DNA of 7,391 nucleotides from Planctomycetota bacterium (GTDB taxonomy: Bacteria; Planctomycetota; Planctomycetia; Isosphaerales; Isosphaeraceae): positions 1 to 7,391 of the forward strand of contig JAKBCQ010000112.1 in the NCBI GenBank assembly GCA_021807585.1, written 5' to 3'. The notes below the pieces were generated by a model, which worked only from the letters and a program-made list of their open reading frames with translations, was not told the DNA's origin and did no database searches. Positions 6,401 to 7,391 of this stretch are shown here, one piece after another (within the stretch, counting starts at the first letter, position 1; every line of letters begins with the position of its first letter). The position numbers and the translations under genes are program-made.

Positions 6401-7391
6401 CGCGGCGGCGATCGACGATCCATATCGCGCCCGCGCCCTCCTTGGGTTGGCGAAATCTTACGAAAGTCGGCGTTTATGGGTTCCGGCGCGGGAAACCTAC
6501 GCGCGGTTGGGTTCGCGGTTCGGCGCCGTCCGGCTTGAAGATTTATCGATGAGAACGGTCGGCGAGGTCGTTTCGGAGCGGCTCAATCGGCCTCCGTTCG
6601 ATCGGCTCGCGGTTGAATCCGCCGAGCCGAGCTTGCCCGTTCCACTCGGTCGTCGTTGGAACGCGCGGCGCGATCGTGCGATCGCCGCGGTCGCCGCCGC
6701 GGGCGCCTCTCCGGCGACGAATTCGGGGCCGATTTTCTTGATTGACAAGACGGTCGTCAAACCCGTCGATCCCGAGACGGGCAAATCGGCGTGGAGCGCC
6801 GATCTCGGCGAGCCGCCGATCTGGATCGGTTATCTCGCCGACCGCGTGATTTTCGCGGGTAAAACGCGGATCGCCGCGGCGGGAATCGGCGACGGAACGA
6901 TCGAATGGCGTTATGATATGAATGCGCCGAAGAACGAGAAATCGTCGATTAATCCGTTCGCGCGGGACCGCGCCGAAGTCGCCGCGTCGAACGGCGAGGA
7001 ACCCGCCGAACTCGGTCGATTCCAGATCGTCGGAGGACGCGTCTTCGCGGTTCGCGGCGAACGCGAACTCATCGCCTTCGACGGCGATTCGGGGTTGATC
7101 GACTGGTCGTATTCGCCTCGACAAGGGTCTTTAAATCCGAATATCTGGATTGGATCGGAACGGATCGCGGCGCAGGAGCGCGATCCCGCGTCGATCGTCG
7201 TGCTCGAGACCGCGACGGGGCGCGGGCTCAAACGGATTGCTCGTCCGTCGGGGGAAGAGGCGTGGCCGCGCGTTCCCGTGCCGCTCGATAACGACCGCGT
7301 CGTCCTTGTCCCCGATCGGTTTTCGGTCGTGCTTTTTGATCTTTCCACGGGGAAAATCGGCTGGACGTTCAGCGAGAGCAAAAGCCCTCCG
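3462..7391 (+). CDS. Large exported TPR and PQQ-type beta-propeller repeat protein (3' end beyond window)
   Basis: The frame is open for 1310 codons to the window edge, so the C-terminus is missing. Residues 1-42 look like a long signal peptide: a basic stretch, the hydrophobic LVVVAGTVLLAAVL, then an AAA|Q cleavage site. Next come TPR-like helices (about 59-92 and 168-197). A PQQ-type propeller opens with a WPTFAG motif at Trp282 and shows blades ending in repeats such as SAETGSPRW (about 506), DAETGAIRW (about 564) and ALTGKLLW (about 620). A second helical TPR-like region spans about 750-1015. New propeller repeats run from about 1089 (PETGKSAW, DGDSGLIDW, LSTGKIGW) to the end. These xTGxxxW repeats are typical of quinoprotein-like and BamB-like propellers. 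I recognise no PQQ-dehydrogenase catalytic signature or heme site, so binding or scaffolding outside the cytoplasm is likelier than catalysis. Start choice is uncertain: no clear Shine-Dalgarno is seen, and ATG 3414 or GTG 3519 in the same frame are alternatives; 3462 gives a plausible signal peptide. The specific role is unknown. Confidence 0.88.
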   Translation, partial: MRNLRACGIPRDLTKLRPGVNIRLVVVAGTVLLAAVLPKAAAQLQPARQRITPNQNFTANKLLRNARGLAEAGQWAEAIDLYQKISEQYADFVTEVPRDELSGDPGLFVDIRLYCQEKIAEAPVEAIKLYRDKIDPQAELWYRKGIETRDETLLRRIVDESFCGSRGDDAIEALGDLAFQDGRFAASLAFYRRIIPDNDDQKHVLVYPAPDVDPARIDAKKLLASAALGERVPDAADLEAFAKKHPNARGKLAGRSGLYVKILESALHNDKLTIAFQRDGRWPTFAGAFNRNRIAADPIDVGSMQWRVELTPMVSSAGMNRRFGRHPYGATAIASDRRAPIHPIVVGDQVLVADGRHVSAYHLNDRSTSADGAGPVDVAWKHDEYPASSGPQPAAFFSYDIPHYTLTAYGDRIYARMGPPGSSFGGGMGMGMGAAVPTAIIALDRSTDGKLRWKVGGGDVPLPLKKDEARNSLCGFEGSPVADDRNVYAALTEGGEMTSTYVVCLSAETGSPRWVRYLFASMPSREMNRGPMMGIPAPDVGHRLLSLEGGMLYYQSNQGALAALDAETGAIRWIASYPQEEAAGGFTPSHKRDLNPAVVHDGMVIVAPDDIPYILAYHALTGKLLWKIDPQTEIMHLLGVAKGKLVATGDHVITIDVKTGKRLSKWPDNPSGFDGYGRGVLAGDSIYWPTRTEIHVLDQETGLRGNQPPIKLKESFQTGGGNLAIGDGYLVVARNDSLVVFCQNSRLIKRYMDEIAHDPARASNYYRLARVAEATGKDELSLENLDRAIEKSRPSEMIDGQSLVESAWNQRYRLLIKLAERDAVEGRWGKAAERFESAARAARSTRDRLTARLRLADARSRGGDDAAAVAVLQNLLADEPIRFQTIIADDHRSVRADLLITTRLTNLVRTRGRAIYAPYDHAARELLTKGVTEKNPRLIEDVCRLYPVADSISDAWFELGKLRDSNSEPVEAASAYKRLFAAAIDDPYRARALLGLAKSYESRRLWVPARETYARLGSRFGAVRLEDLSMRTVGEVVSERLNRPPFDRLAVESAEPSLPVPLGRRWNARRDRAIAAVAAAGASPATNSGPIFLIDKTVVKPVDPETGKSAWSADLGEPPIWIGYLADRVIFAGKTRIAAAGIGDGTIEWRYDMNAPKNEKSSINPFARDRAEVAASNGEEPAELGRFQIVGGRVFAVRGERELIAFDGDSGLIDWSYSPRQGSLNPNIWIGSERIAAQERDPASIVVLETATGRGLKRIARPSGEEAWPRVPVPLDNDRVVLVPDRFSVVLFDLSTGKIGWTFSESKSPP
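4731..4760 (+). repeat. Gly-Met low-complexity repeat inside the propeller protein
   Basis: Residues 424-433 read FGGGMGMGMG, encoded by GGC codons and then an ATG GGG alternation. The repeat is in frame and lies between a propeller strand (DRIYARMG) and the next (PTAIIALD), so it probably forms a flexible surface loop. A second Met-rich stretch, MPSREMNRGPMMG, occurs at residues 522-534 (5025-5063). Confidence 0.75.

Noticed and set aside
3462..7391. Annotation as a PQQ-dependent alcohol dehydrogenase
   Set aside because: Only the propeller repeat motif is shared; no catalytic signature, vicinal cysteine pair or heme c motif was seen, and the TPR-like regions do not fit that enzyme family.

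Overview
The window reads as chromosomal DNA from a GC-rich bacterium, most likely a member of the Planctomycetota. This placement is inferred from the very large exported protein that mixes TPR helices with PQQ-type beta-propeller repeats, the weak ribosome binding sites on two of the three genes, and the kind of Rrf2 regulator paired with a quinol-type nitric oxide reductase. It was not tested by any search.

Left half (1-2987): a divergent gene pair for handling nitric oxide. On the minus strand is a complete single-subunit, quinol-dependent nitric oxide reductase (qNOR) that starts at a GTG at 2383 behind a consensus Shine-Dalgarno. On the plus strand is an Rrf2-family regulator starting at 2517. 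The two share a 133-bp intergenic region that holds a consensus -35 box facing the reductase and an imperfect 16-bp dyad lying across that box. The simplest model is an NO-responsive or redox-responsive iron-sulfur repressor controlling the reductase and perhaps itself. The regulator keeps two of the three usual cluster cysteines and the IscR-type histidine, but lacks the middle cysteine.

Middle (2988-3461): about 470 bp with no convincing gene. It holds a good bulged hairpin at 3260-3284, a weak inverted repeat and no clear promoter.

Right half (3462-7391): one long plus-strand reading frame with no stop, running off the window edge. It encodes the first 1310 residues of an exported protein with the order signal peptide, TPR-like helices, PQQ-type propeller, more TPR-like helices, then a second set of propeller repeats. 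No PQQ-enzyme active site was recognised, so a scaffold or binding role is more likely than catalysis. Nothing in the sequence ties it to the nitric oxide pair. I see no RNA genes, insertion sequences, CRISPR arrays or phage genes. The first 46 bases, beyond the reductase stop codon, hold nothing I can identify.
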